A DNA stretch of 64,000 nt from an uncultured Alphaproteobacteria bacterium (GCA_902537325.1 CACBAT010000001.1:59908-123907); one strand, 5' to 3'; counted from the first letter of the stretch, positions 9,757-19,515 are shown. Made by a program: numbers and translations. Notes: generated from the sequence alone by a model not told the origin.

Positions 9757-11049
9757 TTATTCATATAACACGCTTAAATGATCAGCGTATATCATTTTAT
9801 ATTCTTCTTTAAATCTTTCTAATTCCTTACCCTGAAGTATTTTTCCAGAAGGAAGTTTTAGTTTTAACGGATTTATATGTTTATTTTGATAAATAATTTC
9901 ATAATGAAGATGAGGTCCTGTAGAATTTCCTGTACTACCTACATAGCCTATAACTTCACCTTGGTTTACTCTTACCCCTTTAGAAATACCTTTCTTATAA
10001 TTTGACAAATGTGCATATGCCGTTTTATATCCATTATTATGCCTTATACGAATATATTTCCCATATCCTCCATTCCTTCCAACATATTCAACAATTCCAT
10101 TCCCTCCAGCATAAATTGGTGTTCCTGTGGGTGCAGCAAAATCAACACCTTTATGCATTTTATTGAAACCTGAAATAGGATGTTTTCGCATACCATAATT
10201 TGATGAAATTCTTGCGCCATCTAATGGTGTCTTTAAAATTGATTTTTTAACATTTTTTCCCTCTCTGTTAAAATAATCAACATAACCATCATCTGTAATA
10301 AACTTAAAATATTCTAACTGTTTTCCATCAATTATTATCGAAGCATATTTAATATCGTTATATTCTAGTCTACCTGTTTCAACTATTTCATCAAATTCAT
10401 AGGATATTGAAACAACTGTATCGACTCTAATATCTCTTTGAAAATCAAGATCAAAACTAAAAAGGCTTATAATTTTAACTAAAATATCTGATGATACGTC
10501 ATTTTTAATACCGTCTGAAAATAATGATTCTGTAATTGTATACTCTTTAGATTCAATAAATGAATTTTTTGTTAATTCTATTATATTTAGATTTATTTTT
10601 TTATCTAAATTAACAGAGATAATAGTCTCATTGTTTTTAAAAAATTCAATTTTTTTTATTTCAGCAAAATTATTTTCAAACACACTTATAATTTCTCCAG
10701 TTTTAATTTTCTTTAAATCATAAGATTCTTCGATCTTACTAATGATTTCATAAATTTTTTTCTGCTTAAAGTTTAGATTTTCCAAAATAGAGACAAAAGT
10801 ATCACCTTGTAAAATTTCAATTTTTTTCTCAACAAATTGTTCTTTATCAATATTTTTTTTTATATTAGGTGTTGCTACTTCTTCTTTTTTTTCTTGAATA
10901 ATTTCTTTTTTATCTTCTACTATTTCCTTTTTTATAATTTCTTCCTCAAAAATATATTTCTCTGATATATTTAAGTATTCAGAAATAAACAAATAATATC
11001 CCGATGATATTAAAGAAATTAAAATTAGATATCTTAAAATTCTAAACAC
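9757..11049 (-). CDS. M23 family metallopeptidase, membrane-anchored
   Basis: A 430-aa cell-wall endopeptidase of the MepM/NlpD type. It has an N-terminal membrane anchor (about residues 4-24), an acidic/lysine-rich coiled region, a LysM/OapA-like domain (about 76-125, EILQGDTFVSILENL) and a C-terminal M23 domain. The zinc ligands are visible: H299 and D303 in MHKGVDF, then H380 and H382 in GPHLHYEI, with H347 (AYAHLSNY) also conserved. It should cut peptidoglycan cross-links in the periplasm. The start is a GTG at 11047-11049, immediately before the upstream flavin reductase stop; no ATG fits better. Confidence 0.88.
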   Translation of the reverse strand: MFRILRYLILISLISSGYYLFISEYLNISEKYIFEEEIIKKEIVEDKKEIIQEKKEEVATPNIKKNIDKEQFVEKKIEILQGDTFVSILENLNFKQKKIYEIISKIEESYDLKKIKTGEIISVFENNFAEIKKIEFFKNNETIISVNLDKKINLNIIELTKNSFIESKEYTITESLFSDGIKNDVSSDILVKIISLFSFDLDFQRDIRVDTVVSISYEFDEIVETGRLEYNDIKYASIIIDGKQLEYFKFITDDGYVDYFNREGKNVKKSILKTPLDGARISSNYGMRKHPISGFNKMHKGVDFAAPTGTPIYAGGNGIVEYVGRNGGYGKYIRIRHNNGYKTAYAHLSNYKKGISKGVRVNQGEVIGYVGSTGNSTGPHLHYEIIYQNKHINPLKLKLPSGKILQGKELERFKEEYKMIYADHLSVLYE

Positions 11050-11514
11050 CTAAAAATATTTTGAATTAAAATATACAAGTGGTTTCAATTTTTCGTTAGA
11101 TTGTAATTTCAATATCTTGCATATAAATATTATGTGATCACCTCTTTTGATTTTTTCTATTAGCTCACATTCAAGATTTGCTATACAATTTGGTATAATT
11201 ACTGTTTTATTTTTCCCTTCAATAAATTTTATATCTTCTAAATTAGGCTCAGTTAAAGCAAAATTGTCAGATAATTTTTTTTGCTTACTAGATAGAATAT
11301 TTATTGATAAAAATTTAGTTTTTGAAAACTTCTTTATTGATGACGAGTAATTACCTAAAGAAAACAGAACCATAGGAGGGTCAAGAGATAAAGAGTTAAA
11401 TGAGTTAACAGTTTTCCCATAAATTGAATTATTATTTTTTACACATACAACAGTAATTCCTGTTGAAAACTTACCAAGTGTTTTTTTAAAATTATTAGTG
11501 TTTACTTTTTTCAT
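11050..11514 (-). CDS. flavin reductase family protein (FMN-binding split barrel)
   Basis: A 154-aa member of the flavin reductase-like family, which reduces free FMN/FAD with NAD(P)H and often feeds two-component monooxygenases. The family start KKTLGKFSTGITVVCV (about residues 9-24), the FNSLSLDPPMVLFSLG segment (about 40-55) and the terminal GDHIIFICKILKLQ, then LVYFNSKYF, are visible. It lies between the GNAT gene (4-bp overlap) and the M23 gene (0 bp). The partner oxygenase is not evident here. A flavin-dependent halogenase elsewhere in the window (33742-35271) would need reduced FAD, so this gene is one possible but unproven supplier. Confidence 0.82.
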   Translation of the reverse strand: MKKVNTNNFKKTLGKFSTGITVVCVKNNNSIYGKTVNSFNSLSLDPPMVLFSLGNYSSSIKKFSKTKFLSINILSSKQKKLSDNFALTEPNLEDIKFIEGKNKTVIIPNCIANLECELIEKIKRGDHIIFICKILKLQSNEKLKPLVYFNSKYF

Positions 11515-12011
11515 AACCTTTTTTGCATATAAATAGAATCAACCCACTTATTTTTTTTAAAACCAGCTTTCTTTATAGTTCCAACATATTGAAATCCATT
11601 ATTTTTATGTATTTTTATAGAAGCAAAATTATTTTTTCCACCAATCACTGCTATCAAATTTTTAATCTTAGGAATTTTTTTACATATTTTAACAAGTTCT
11701 TTTAGTATTTTATTACCATAACCATTATTAATTAAATCTGGATCAACATAGATTGAATGTTCATATGAAAATCTATACCCACTTTTTTCTCTAAATTTAT
11801 TTACAAAGGCTAATCCAATAACTTCATTTTCTTCAATTGCTAAAATAAATGGTAATTTATTTTTTTTAATTTTTTTTAATAATAAATTAAATTTTAATTT
11901 AGATAATTTTTTTTCTTCAAAATTAGAGAATGAATTTTCAATAAAATAATTATAAATTGTTAGAGCTTTAGAGATTTCATTTTCTGTAAAATTGTTTTTT
12001 TTTACCCTCAT
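11511..12011 (-). CDS. GNAT family N-acetyltransferase (PAT-like)
   Basis: A 166-aa GNAT acyltransferase. The acetyl-CoA-binding region is visible at about residues 95-110 (NNGYGNKILKELVKICK, a variant of the Q/RxxGxG/A signature), preceded by the beta strands FILAIEENEVIGLAFVNKF and followed by GKNNFASIKIHKNNGFQYVG. These match the phosphinothricin acetyltransferase-like subgroup; the substrate is unknown. Upstream is an AGGAGA about 4 bases before the ATG, one of the clearer Shine-Dalgarno sites in the window. It heads a three-gene cluster with the flavin reductase and M23 genes. Confidence 0.82.
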   Translation of the reverse strand: MRVKKNNFTENEISKALTIYNYFIENSFSNFEEKKLSKLKFNLLLKKIKKNKLPFILAIEENEVIGLAFVNKFREKSGYRFSYEHSIYVDPDLINNGYGNKILKELVKICKKIPKIKNLIAVIGGKNNFASIKIHKNNGFQYVGTIKKAGFKKNKWVDSIYMQKRL

Positions 12012-12171
12012 TTATCTCCTAATAATAATATTCAATTGTATGAATAATTCTAAACTCTGAATATTATTTAATAAAAAATTGATCAATATGTTTATAATTT
12101 ATTTACTTAATTAATGATTAAAAAAGGTTAAATTAAGTATAATTTAAAAATCTAATACAATCTTTCAATTA

Positions 12172-12199
12172 TTGCTTTACCTTTAAAAGTCATTATATT
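12172..12199 (+). promoter_or_regulatory. candidate sigma-70 promoter of tRNA-Val
   Basis: A TTGCTT (12172-12177) and a TATATT (12194-12199) are separated by 16 bp, upstream of the tRNA at 12234. Transcription would start near 12206, giving a short leader. The -10 box matches five of six consensus bases, but in this AT-rich DNA such matches arise easily. The rest of the 222-bp gap from 12012 shows only AT-rich sequence. Confidence 0.35.
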
Positions 12200-12233
12200 T
12201 CAAATACTATATTTATATAAAATAAAACTTATT

Positions 12234-12308
12234 GGGTGTGTAGCTCAGCGGTAGAGCACTGCCTCGACACGGCAGGGGTCACAGGTTCAATCCCTGTCAC
12301 ACCCACCA
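12234..12308 (+). tRNA. tRNA-Val (anticodon GAC)
   Basis: A complete cloverleaf can be folded by eye. The acceptor stem is GGGTGTG with CACACCC, the D arm GCTC-AGCGGTA-GAGC, the anticodon arm CTGCC-TCGACAC-GGCAG and the T arm ACAGG-TTCAATC-CCTGT. The anticodon in the seven-base loop is GAC, which reads GUC and GUU valine codons. The 3' ACCA is encoded. It stands alone between the divergent GNAT gene and the DUF2177 gene, 54 bp before the latter. Confidence 0.96.
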
Positions 12309-12362
12309 TAGAAATTTTAATAAATATTCTTGAAATTTAATAATATGATATATTTATAATGT

Positions 12363-12773
12363 ATGTTCAAATGTTTACTAGTAGCCACTCTAATTGCTTC
12401 ATTGATTTTCTTAATAATAGACGTAATTTGGCTAAGCTTTGCTACAAAATCTTTTTATAGACCCTTAATAGGTAATTTATTAGCTGATAAGCCTGTAATG
12501 TGGGCTGCTGCTCTTTTTTATATTTTATATGTCTTTGGTATGTCTTTGGTTGTAATTCAGCCTTGTGTTGAATCTGGTAACTTAATGAAAACATTGTACA
12601 CTGGCTTCATATTTGGTTTGGTTGCCTATGGCACATATAACTTAACAAATATGGCAGTACTTAAAGGATGGTCACCAACTGTTACTTTCGTAGACATGTT
12701 CTGGGGTGGTTCATTAACAGCCGTATCAGCTACATCTGGATTATACTTAGCAAAAAAAATAGTACATTTTTAA
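12363..12773 (+). CDS. DUF2177 family membrane protein
   Basis: A 136-aa integral membrane protein with four predicted membrane segments (about residues 4-26, 45-66, 77-97 and 108-130). The DUF2177 signatures are visible: an IDVIWLSFATKSFYRPLIG segment near the N-terminus, then GFIFGLVAYGTYNLTNMA and the WGGSLTAVSA segment near the end. Function is unknown; members are sometimes near light- or stress-related genes, which is not the case here. It ends by sharing a TTAA with the convergent ispA, each strand reading TAA as its stop. Confidence 0.87.
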   Translation: MFKCLLVATLIASLIFLIIDVIWLSFATKSFYRPLIGNLLADKPVMWAAALFYILYVFGMSLVVIQPCVESGNLMKTLYTGFIFGLVAYGTYNLTNMAVLKGWSPTVTFVDMFWGGSLTAVSATSGLYLAKKIVHF

Positions 12774-13651
12774 TTTAGTCGATCCATTCCAAATTTTAGC
12801 ATTTTTATTAGTATAGGGTTTTGATTTATTTTTTTTTTATATTTTTTTATAAAAGTATTAATTTTATTATTACACAAATCAGTAACTTGTTTTTCACCAA
12901 TTAATTTTAGTAAGGTACTTTTTCCTTGCTCAACATCTTTACCTGGTGTTTTCCCAATTTTCTTAAAAGTTCCAATTTCATCGATTAAGTCATCTATAAT
13001 TTGAAATATTAAACCAAATAACATTCCATAATCTTTTGCAAATTGAATTTCTATTTTACTTTTATCTTTTAATATAAAGGGTGCAGCAAAAGAGAATTCA
13101 AATAACTTGCCAGTTTTTCTAGAATACATATCTAAAATTATATTTTTAGATAACTTTTTATTTTCATATTCTAAATCTAAAGCTTGACCAAGAGCTAATC
13201 CTTTATGTCCAATACACAAAGAAAGATAATTTATTAAATTTAATCTAGAAATAACATTTTTATTTTTAAAATTACCTGAGATCAATTCAAACGCTAAATC
13301 ATGTAAAGCATCACCAGCTAATATTGCAGTAGCTTCACTAAATTTTTTATGAGTACTTAATTTACCTCTTCTGTAATCATCATCATCCATTGATGGTAAA
13401 TCATCGTGAATTAAGGAATACGAATGTATACATTCAATACATGAGGCTATGATAAAGGCATCATTTGATGAAATTTTTGCTATTTTTGCAGACTCCATTA
13501 CTAAAAATGGCCTTATTCTTTTTCCTCCATTCATAGAGCCATAAAAGATTGCATTTGATAAACTTGATTTGTCTAGCTTATTTTTTAAAAGTTTTTTAAA
13601 TTTAATATCAAACTTTCTTTTATTTGCATTTATTAACGTATTTAAGTTCAT
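12770..13651 (-). CDS. ispA: IspA-like polyprenyl diphosphate synthase (farnesyl diphosphate synthase)
   Basis: A 293-aa short-chain trans-prenyl transferase. Both aspartate-rich motifs are present: the first (DDLPSMDDDD, about residues 83-92) and the second (DDLID, about 220-224), with GGKRIRPFLV (about 42-51) binding isopentenyl diphosphate. The residues IHSYSLIHDDLPSM are typical of the IspA farnesyl diphosphate synthase group. The ATG at 13651 is preferred over a TTG three codons upstream. In many bacteria ispA lies between xseB and dxs; here both are absent and the gene stands alone, back to back with guaC. Confidence 0.92.
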   Translation of the reverse strand: MNLNTLINANKRKFDIKFKKLLKNKLDKSSLSNAIFYGSMNGGKRIRPFLVMESAKIAKISSNDAFIIASCIECIHSYSLIHDDLPSMDDDDYRRGKLSTHKKFSEATAILAGDALHDLAFELISGNFKNKNVISRLNLINYLSLCIGHKGLALGQALDLEYENKKLSKNIILDMYSRKTGKLFEFSFAAPFILKDKSKIEIQFAKDYGMLFGLIFQIIDDLIDEIGTFKKIGKTPGKDVEQGKSTLLKLIGEKQVTDLCNNKINTFIKKYKKKINQNPILIKMLKFGMDRLN

Positions 13652-13713
13652 AGATAACAATTTATATTTGTTTTAATTTCTAAATTATTTAATACAAATA
13701 TGCGAATGTATTT

Positions 13714-14751
13714 ATGAGAATCGAAGAAGAAATTAAACTTGACTACTCAGATGTCCTTTTTAGACCAAAGAGAAGTACTTTAAAAAGTAGGAAAGATGTT
13801 GATTTGAATAGAAAATATACTTTTAAACACTCAAGATCATCATGGAAAGGAATTCCAATAATAGCCTCTAATATGGATGGTGTTGGTGAAATAGATGTTG
13901 CAAAAAAACTAAGTTCTCACAAACTAATGACTGCTTTAACAAAACAACATGACATTAATCAAATAGGAACTATTTATAAAAGAAATATTTACTTTGATTC
14001 AATTGCCCTTAGTTGCGGCACAAGTAAAGACAGTTACAATAGGTTAAATTCAATTATAAAAAAATATCCAAAATTTAAATTTATATGTATTGATGTTGCA
14101 AATGGTTATTCAGAAAATTTTAGTAATTTTGTTTCAGAAGTAAGAAAAAAATATCCAAAAAAAACTATTATTGCAGGTAATGTTGTTACTGCAGATATGA
14201 CTCAAGAATTAGTATTAAGTGGGGCAGATATTGTTAAAGTTGGTATCGGTCCTGGAAGTGTATGTACCACTAGAATACAAACAGGAGTAGGGTATCCACA
14301 ACTTAGTGCTGTAATGGAATGTGCTGACGCAGCACATGGATTAGGAGCGCATATTATCGCTGATGGAGGATGTACTTGTCCTGGTGATGTTGCAAAAGGA
14401 TTTGGTGCTGGTGCAGACTTTGTTATGCTTGGCGGAATGTTAGCAGGTCATAAGGAAGGTGGTGGTGATATAATTGAGGAAAATGGAACTAAATTTATCG
14501 AGTTTTATGGATCAAGTTCTGAAGAAGCAAATGAGAAACATTATGGTGGTCTTGCAAACTATAGATCATCTGAAGGTAAAAAAGTTAAAATACAAATGAA
14601 GAATTCGCTAGATAATACAATTAGAGATATTCTTGGAGGTGTAAGAAGTAGTTGTACTTACGTTGGCGCTTCATCATTGAAGCAGCTTAGTAAGTGTACT
14701 ACATTTGTAAGGGTAAATAATCAGTATAATGACACTTTTGGGAAAGTGTAA
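13714..14751 (+). CDS. guaC: GuaC, GMP reductase
   Basis: A 345-aa GMP reductase, converting GMP to IMP and ammonia with NADPH in purine salvage. The catalytic cysteine is C184 in [18 protein letters not shown], close to C186 of E. coli Gua[20 protein letters not shown] and the [11 protein letters not shown] flap are also seen. It lacks CBS domains, and its length and motifs match GuaC (347 aa) rather than IMP dehydrogenase (about 490 aa). It is convergent with the ggt gene, with one base between the stops. Confidence 0.93.
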   Translation: MRIEEEIKLDYSDVLFRPKRSTLKSRKDVDLNRKYTFKHSRSSWKGIPIIASNMDGVGEIDVAKKLSSHKLMTALTKQHDINQIGTIYKRNIYFDSIALSCGTSKDSYNRLNSIIKKYPKFKFICIDVANGYSENFSNFVSEVRKKYPKKTIIAGNVVTADMTQELVLSGADIVKVGIGPGSVCTTRIQTGVGYPQLSAVMECADAAHGLGAHIIADGGCTCPGDVAKGFGAGADFVMLGGMLAGHKEGGGDIIEENGTKFIEFYGSSSEEANEKHYGGLANYRSSEGKKVKIQMKNSLDNTIRDILGGVRSSCTYVGASSLKQLSKCTTFVRVNNQYNDTFGKV

Positions 14752-14752
14752 A

Positions 14753-16339
14753 TTAGTAACCTATTGCCATACCATCCTTTCGTGGATCTGATCCTCCAAT
14801 AAGTACTCCATTTTTTCTATCTATTTTTATACATTGACCACCGCCAATAGCATTTTTATTTATTTTAACTTTATGACCAATATTTCGTAATTTTTTTACA
14901 ATTTTATTATCTAATGAATTTTCAACATTTAAAATGCCATTAAGAGCAAATGCTCGAGGTAAATCTAAACCTTCTTGTACTGACATATCGTAGTCGATTA
15001 TATTCTGAATCAAATGAGATTGACCAATTGGTTGATATTGCCCTCCCATTACTCCATAAGAATACAAGGTCTCATCCTTCTTATTAGTTATTAGGCCAGG
15101 GATTATTGTATGAAGTGGTCTTTTTTGACTATCAATCGAGTTTGGGTGACCATCTTCTAATCTGAAATTTACACCTCTATTTTGAAAAAGAATTCCAGTT
15201 CTATTACTTGTAATTCCACTTCCAAAACCATGACAAATTGAATTAATAAAAGATACTGAATTCAAATCTTTATCTACAACACTTAAATATATTGTTTCAG
15301 GGTGAGAAGTTACATAGCCTTTTTTTGAAGAATAAATTTTATTTTTATTTATTCTTGAACATAAAGAGCTTATATATTCATTACTTAAATAATCTTTTAT
15401 ATTTATATTATTAAAATTAGGATCACCAAATATTGTTTCCTTAACCTCAAAACATATTTTTGAAATTTCAGCTTGAAGATGGTATCTTTCAAAACTTGAA
15501 GGATGGTATTTTTTGATATTTAATTTCTCCGTCATTGCCATCATCATCAAAACAACTAATCCAGGACTATTTAAGGGGCATTGATGTATTTTTAAATTTT
15601 TATATGAATTTGTTATTGTTTTTGAAAATAGCGTTTTTTGATTATAGAAATCTTCTTCTGTATGCAGTCCTCCAAGTTTATTTAGTGTCTTAACCATGTC
15701 TTCAGTTATTTCACTTTGATAAAATCCTTTAATTTTATTTTTTGAGATGATTCTTAAAGTATTTGCTAAAGGAATATTCTTAAAAACTTCACCGTAACTA
15801 TAACTATGATTTGCATTTAAAAATAATCTTTTAGAATTAGAATTTTTTTTAAGTTTTTTTTCATTCTCTTTCCATGCAATAGCTTCAACTTCATGAACAG
15901 GAAATCCTTTTCTAGCAAAATTTTCTGCACCATTTAAAACTTCATTAAAATCAATTCTTCCAAATTTTTCATGCATAGAACACCATGCATGAACTGCTCC
16001 AGGAATAGTAACTGAATGTGGACTTGTTAAACCAATATTTTTTATTTTATTATCTTTATAAAACTGTAAATTTGCTTTTTTAGGAGCAATTCCAGATCCG
16101 TTTACAGCAATTGGTTTTTTCCCATTCATCGAAATAATTGCAAAACAATCCCCACCAATACCTGTTGCGCTTGGACATACTACAGCTTGAACAGCTGAAG
16201 CGGCGATAGCAGCATCAACAGCATTTCCACCTTTTTGAAGTACATTAATAGCCACCATGGAACTTAATGGATTTGATGTTGCCACCATACCATTTTGAGC
16301 TAAAACATTAGATCTTCCTGGATAAGATAACTTTCTCAT
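14753..16339 (-). CDS. gamma-glutamyltransferase family protein
   Basis: A 528-aa Ntn-hydrolase of the gamma-glutamyltranspeptidase family, which cleaves gamma-glutamyl bonds (for example glutathione). The N-terminal half has [20 protein letters not shown], then [20 protein letters not shown] and GIGGDCFAI. The predicted self-cleavage nucleophile is T349 in [14 protein letters not shown], followed by [13 protein letters not shown]. Unlike periplasmic Ggt it has no signal peptide, so it resembles the cytoplasmic YwrD-type group; the substrate may not be glutathione. The terminal [20 protein letters not shown], then DPRKDG, is typical. Start ATG at 16339. Confidence 0.87.
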   Translation of the reverse strand: MRKLSYPGRSNVLAQNGMVATSNPLSSMVAINVLQKGGNAVDAAIAASAVQAVVCPSATGIGGDCFAIISMNGKKPIAVNGSGIAPKKANLQFYKDNKIKNIGLTSPHSVTIPGAVHAWCSMHEKFGRIDFNEVLNGAENFARKGFPVHEVEAIAWKENEKKLKKNSNSKRLFLNANHSYSYGEVFKNIPLANTLRIISKNKIKGFYQSEITEDMVKTLNKLGGLHTEEDFYNQKTLFSKTITNSYKNLKIHQCPLNSPGLVVLMMMAMTEKLNIKKYHPSSFERYHLQAEISKICFEVKETIFGDPNFNNINIKDYLSNEYISSLCSRINKNKIYSSKKGYVTSHPETIYLSVVDKDLNSVSFINSICHGFGSGITSNRTGILFQNRGVNFRLEDGHPNSIDSQKRPLHTIIPGLITNKKDETLYSYGVMGGQYQPIGQSHLIQNIIDYDMSVQEGLDLPRAFALNGILNVENSLDNKIVKKLRNIGHKVKINKNAIGGGQCIKIDRKNGVLIGGSDPRKDGMAIGY

Positions 16340-16361
16340 ATTAATTCAGACAATATATGTT

Positions 16362-16389
16362 TGACAAAACAAATCCCAGAATTTAAAGC
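16362..16389 (+). promoter_or_regulatory. candidate promoter of rpmJ
   Basis: A perfect TTGACA (16362-16367) is followed 16 bp later by a weak -10 (TAAAGC, 16384-16389). If used, transcription would begin about at the rpmJ ATG (16397), giving an almost leaderless mRNA. The -10 match is poor, so confidence is low. Confidence 0.3.
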
Positions 16390-16396
16390 GCTTTTT

Positions 16397-16522
16397 ATGA
16401 AAGTTAAATGTTCATTAAAAACTGCCAAAACTAGAGATAAAGATTGTAAAGTCGTTCGTAGAAAAGGTAGGATTTATGTAATTAATAAAAAAAATCCAAG
16501 AATGAAGGCCAGACAGGGATAA
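16397..16522 (+). CDS. rpmJ: ribosomal protein L36
   Basis: A 41-aa protein: it begins [20 protein letters not shown], continues [20 protein letters not shown], and ends in G. This is the longer alphaproteobacterial form of bL36, with [13 protein letters not shown] matching the core of the family. It lacks most of the zinc-binding cysteines of the C+ form. It lies alone in the gap between the divergent ggt gene and the convergent trxB gene; its TAA directly abuts the trxB stop. It is short enough to be missed by length-filtered ORF searches. Confidence 0.95.
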   Translation: MKVKCSLKTAKTRDKDCKVVRRKGRIYVINKKNPRMKARQG

Positions 16523-17464
16523 TTAATTTTCTGCTATATATTTCTCAGCCTCTAAAGCAGCCATACAGCCCATACCGGCAGCAGTTACAGCCTGCCTATA
16601 AATTTTATCTTTTACATCACCTGCTGCAAAGACTCCCCTAATACTTGTTTCAGTACTATCAGGTTTAGTGATTATATAATTTTCCTCATCCATTTTTAAC
16701 TTATCTATAAAAAGTGAAGTAGCGGGATCATGTCCTATAGCTATAAAAGCACCATTTACATCTATAGTTGTTTTGGTACCATCTAGTATGTTCTCTAAAA
16801 CAATTTTTTTTAATGTATTTGGATTTTCTTCTCCAACGAACTCAGAAACCTTACTATTCCAAATTACTTCAATTTTTTTATTGTTAAATAGTCTTTCTTG
16901 TAAAATTTTTTCAGCTCGTAAACTATCTCTTCTATGGATTAACAAAACCTTTGAAGCAAATTTAGTCAAAAACATTGCTTCCTCTACTGCACTATTACCT
17001 CCACCAATCACTGCTACTTGCTGATCTTTGAAGAAAAACCCATCACAAGTTGCACAAGCAGAAATACCAAATCCTTTAAATTTTTTTTCACTTTCTAAAT
17101 TAAGCCATCTAGCTTGAGCGCCTGTTGCAATAATTATCGATTTGGATACAAATTCTTTGCCTGACTCAGTTTTGGAAGTAAATGGATTTTTTTCAAAATC
17201 AACTGAAGTTACAATATCATTATGAAAGATAGTTCCTACTTTTACTGCTTGCTCTTTCATTTGTTCCATAAGCCAAGGACCCTGAATTACATTTTCGAAT
17301 CCTGGGTAGTTTTCTACATCGGTAGTGATGGTTAGCTGACCTCCTGGTTCTAAACCTGAAACTAAATGCGGTTTTAAATTTGCTCTAGCTGCGTAGATTG
17401 CAGCAGTATAGCCTGCTGGTCCAGAGCCAATAATTAAGACATCATTTTCTATTTTTTCAGTCAT
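16523..17464 (-). CDS. trxB: TrxB, thioredoxin reductase
   Basis: A 313-aa low-molecular-weight thioredoxin-disulfide reductase, which passes electrons from NADPH through FAD to thioredoxin. The FAD motif GSGPAG is at residues 13-18, the redox pair C137/C140 lies in ACATCDGFFF, the NADPH motif is GGGNSAVEEA, and the C-terminal GVFAAGDVKDKIYRQAVTAA is typical. Length matches the family (about 315 aa). The divergent neighbour downstream is rpmJ. A same-direction oxygenase gene ends 17 bp upstream of its start. Confidence 0.96.
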   Translation of the reverse strand: MTEKIENDVLIIGSGPAGYTAAIYAARANLKPHLVSGLEPGGQLTITTDVENYPGFENVIQGPWLMEQMKEQAVKVGTIFHNDIVTSVDFEKNPFTSKTESGKEFVSKSIIIATGAQARWLNLESEKKFKGFGISACATCDGFFFKDQQVAVIGGGNSAVEEAMFLTKFASKVLLIHRRDSLRAEKILQERLFNNKKIEVIWNSKVSEFVGEENPNTLKKIVLENILDGTKTTIDVNGAFIAIGHDPATSLFIDKLKMDEENYIITKPDSTETSIRGVFAAGDVKDKIYRQAVTAAGMGCMAALEAEKYIAEN

Positions 17465-17481
17465 ATAATTTAATTAATAAT

Positions 17482-18102
17482 TTAAACACTTTTTTCAACT
17501 GGCCAATCTGTATTGAAAGTAACATAATTTATTTGAATACATCTTCTTTCTTTTTGAATTTCTTTTAATTCAAGTCCATGCCAAGTATCATCCCCTGAAG
17601 AAAAAAAATAACCACTATTATGAACATAATCAATTGTTTTTACTAATTTAAAATTTTTATCGTAAAGGTCGGTACCCAAAGTTGACGCTTCATTATATGG
17701 GTTTGCCCAAACCATCATAGTCATCAATTTTTCTGAAATATCTTTGTGTGGTTTTAACCAAAATCCTTTTTTATCTCCAATTACTTCTAATCTGACGTAT
17801 GAATTTGATAAATCTTTATCGATTATTTTCGATATTTTATTTACCATTTCTTTGCTTTGTAAAGACTGAATTAATTTTGTTAGATATGGAAAATTTTGAC
17901 AATTATTTTTTGTTATAAAAAGTCTTAATTTACCATCAACTCCCTGTCCTGTATGATCGGCAGCTCTTGTCCCATCGTACATTCTGTCTCCTGACGGAAT
18001 ATTACTATAGGAAATTTCATCTAATGCTCCTTCTTCTAAACAATTACTGAATACCCAGTGATTAAAGGGAAAATCTGCATGAGTTAGGTTCTCAAGATTC
18101 AT
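17482..18102 (-). CDS. 2-oxoglutarate/Fe(II)-dependent oxygenase-like protein
   Basis: A 206-aa protein with the features of a double-stranded beta-helix oxygenase. The iron ligands can be proposed as H119 and D121 (LKPHKDISEK) and H175 (DDTWHGLELK), with an arginine at 186/187 (QKERRCIQINYV) to hold 2-oxoglutarate. The substrate is unknown. A similar type is often encoded next to glycan or envelope genes. Its start overlaps the upstream ELM1-family gene by 11 bp, so the two are probably co-translated and functionally linked. Assignment to a named subfamily is not possible by eye. Confidence 0.65.
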   Translation of the reverse strand: MNLENLTHADFPFNHWVFSNCLEEGALDEISYSNIPSGDRMYDGTRAADHTGQGVDGKLRLFITKNNCQNFPYLTKLIQSLQSKEMVNKISKIIDKDLSNSYVRLEVIGDKKGFWLKPHKDISEKLMTMMVWANPYNEASTLGTDLYDKNFKLVKTIDYVHNSGYFFSSGDDTWHGLELKEIQKERRCIQINYVTFNTDWPVEKSV

Positions 18103-19045
18103 TTTTCCTTTCTATAATTCTTTTTTTTATAATTCCAGCAATTCTTTTGCTTTCCTCTAGTTTTGTATATGTCCAATTTTCTAATTTATCTAAAGTATTA
18201 AAATCTCTTGTTATATTCATTTTTTTAAACTCTTCATGAAATCTTTTAAATCTTTTACTTTTTCTCTTCATTGGTAATTGATAAACATAAATTGGATTAC
18301 CAGATATACTTGCTTCAGAAATCATAGAGGTTGAGTCAGAAGTAATAATAAAATAACTGGAGTTATAAATAGCAAATTCGTATGGATTCTTTCCTTCTCC
18401 AAGCCATAATGTAGACATAGTACTCAATTCTTTTTTTAAAATATGCTTAATTTCTTTATTTGTCCTTCTCGAGGTAAGAATTAAAATTTCATTATTATGA
18501 GACTTTAATTTTTTTATTCTTTTACAAAGATCTAAAGCATTTTCTTTTGAGAAATTATAGTGATTATTTTCACCTCCAATAATACATGTGATCAAATTTT
18601 TTGTATTAATTTCATAATGATTTTTTAAATTATTAAGTTGTTTAAAATGATGTATTGCACCCGAAGAATTAATTATATTGTCACCATATATGCCATCATG
18701 ATTTGGAGCTATAACATAAGAAAAGTTTTTTGAAGAAATTTTTGGGTTTTGAATATGAATATTAATAATATTTGGATATTTTCTTTTAAGATAGATTGAT
18801 AGGTAAACACTTTTTCTTCCACAACTGATAACTAAATCAGGTATCTCGTCTACTGGTAACTTATTTTTAAATATCCAATTAAAAATAGGAAGTATCCCAG
18901 GCTGTAATTTATTCCAAGGAAAAATTATTTCAGTTTTAATTTGCTTTACATTTTCACTAAATTCATTTGCCAGACCATTAGTCTGACTTATCATTCCTTG
19001 TGAACCATCAGTTAATGACCAAATTTTAGGATTGTATATATTCAA
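18092..19045 (-). CDS. mitochondrial fission ELM1 family protein (GT-B-like)
   Basis: A 317-aa member of the ELM1 family (PF06258), a GT-B glycosyltransferase-like fold found in Alphaproteobacteria and plants. The N-terminal IWSLTDGSQGMISQTNGLA (about residues 8-26), the VISCGRKSVYLSIYLKRKY segment, CIIGGENNHYNFS and the late ITSDSTSMISEASISGNPIY are family features; the last resembles a nucleotide-sugar-binding region. The start is a TTG (19043-19045) overlapping the greA TGA as TTGA; the next ATG would remove the conserved N-terminus. Exact biochemical function in bacteria is unknown. Confidence 0.8.
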   Translation of the reverse strand: MNIYNPKIWSLTDGSQGMISQTNGLANEFSENVKQIKTEIIFPWNKLQPGILPIFNWIFKNKLPVDEIPDLVISCGRKSVYLSIYLKRKYPNIINIHIQNPKISSKNFSYVIAPNHDGIYGDNIINSSGAIHHFKQLNNLKNHYEINTKNLITCIIGGENNHYNFSKENALDLCKRIKKLKSHNNEILILTSRRTNKEIKHILKKELSTMSTLWLGEGKNPYEFAIYNSSYFIITSDSTSMISEASISGNPIYVYQLPMKRKSKRFKRFHEEFKKMNITRDFNTLDKLENWTYTKLEESKRIAGIIKKRIIERKNES

Positions 19046-19515
19046 ATGTATTTTATTGATAATATTGTGTAACTTTTTAAACCTTTTGGACTATTGATTT
19101 CAACATTGTCTTCTACTGTTTTACCAATCAAACCTCTTGCTAAAGGGCTAGTAATTGAAAGTTTTTTATTTTCAATATCTGATTCATATTCCCCAACAAT
19201 TTGATATTGTTGTTTTTCTCCACTTTCATCATCTTCTATTTCAACTGTTGCACCAAATTTAATATCCTCACCTTCAACAGATTTAACATCTATTACTTCT
19301 GCTTTACTAATAGCACTCTCTAAATCTATAATTCTTCCTTCAATTAAACTTTGTTGTTCTTTAGCATATTGATATTCTGCATTTTCAGATAAATCACCGT
19401 GGCTTCTAGCCTCGGCAATTGCTTCAATAATTTTTGGCCTATCTTCAGAGGTTAATTTTTTTAATTCACGTTGTAATTTTGTATAACCCTCAGCAGTCAT
19501 AGGAATTTTATTCAT
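19042..19515 (-). CDS. greA: GreA, transcription elongation factor
   Basis: A 157-aa GreA, which rescues backtracked RNA polymerase by stimulating transcript cleavage. The N-terminal coiled coil carries the acidic tip (ARSHGDLSENAEYQYAKEQQ, about residues 37-56, with D43, E46 and N47). The C-terminal FKBP-like domain includes the SITSPLARGLIGK segment. Length is the family norm (158 aa). It lies downstream of carB (40-bp gap), an arrangement common in Proteobacteria. Confidence 0.96.
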   Translation of the reverse strand: MNKIPMTAEGYTKLQRELKKLTSEDRPKIIEAIAEARSHGDLSENAEYQYAKEQQSLIEGRIIDLESAISKAEVIDVKSVEGEDIKFGATVEIEDDESGEKQQYQIVGEYESDIENKKLSITSPLARGLIGKTVEDNVEINSPKGLKSYTILSIKYI

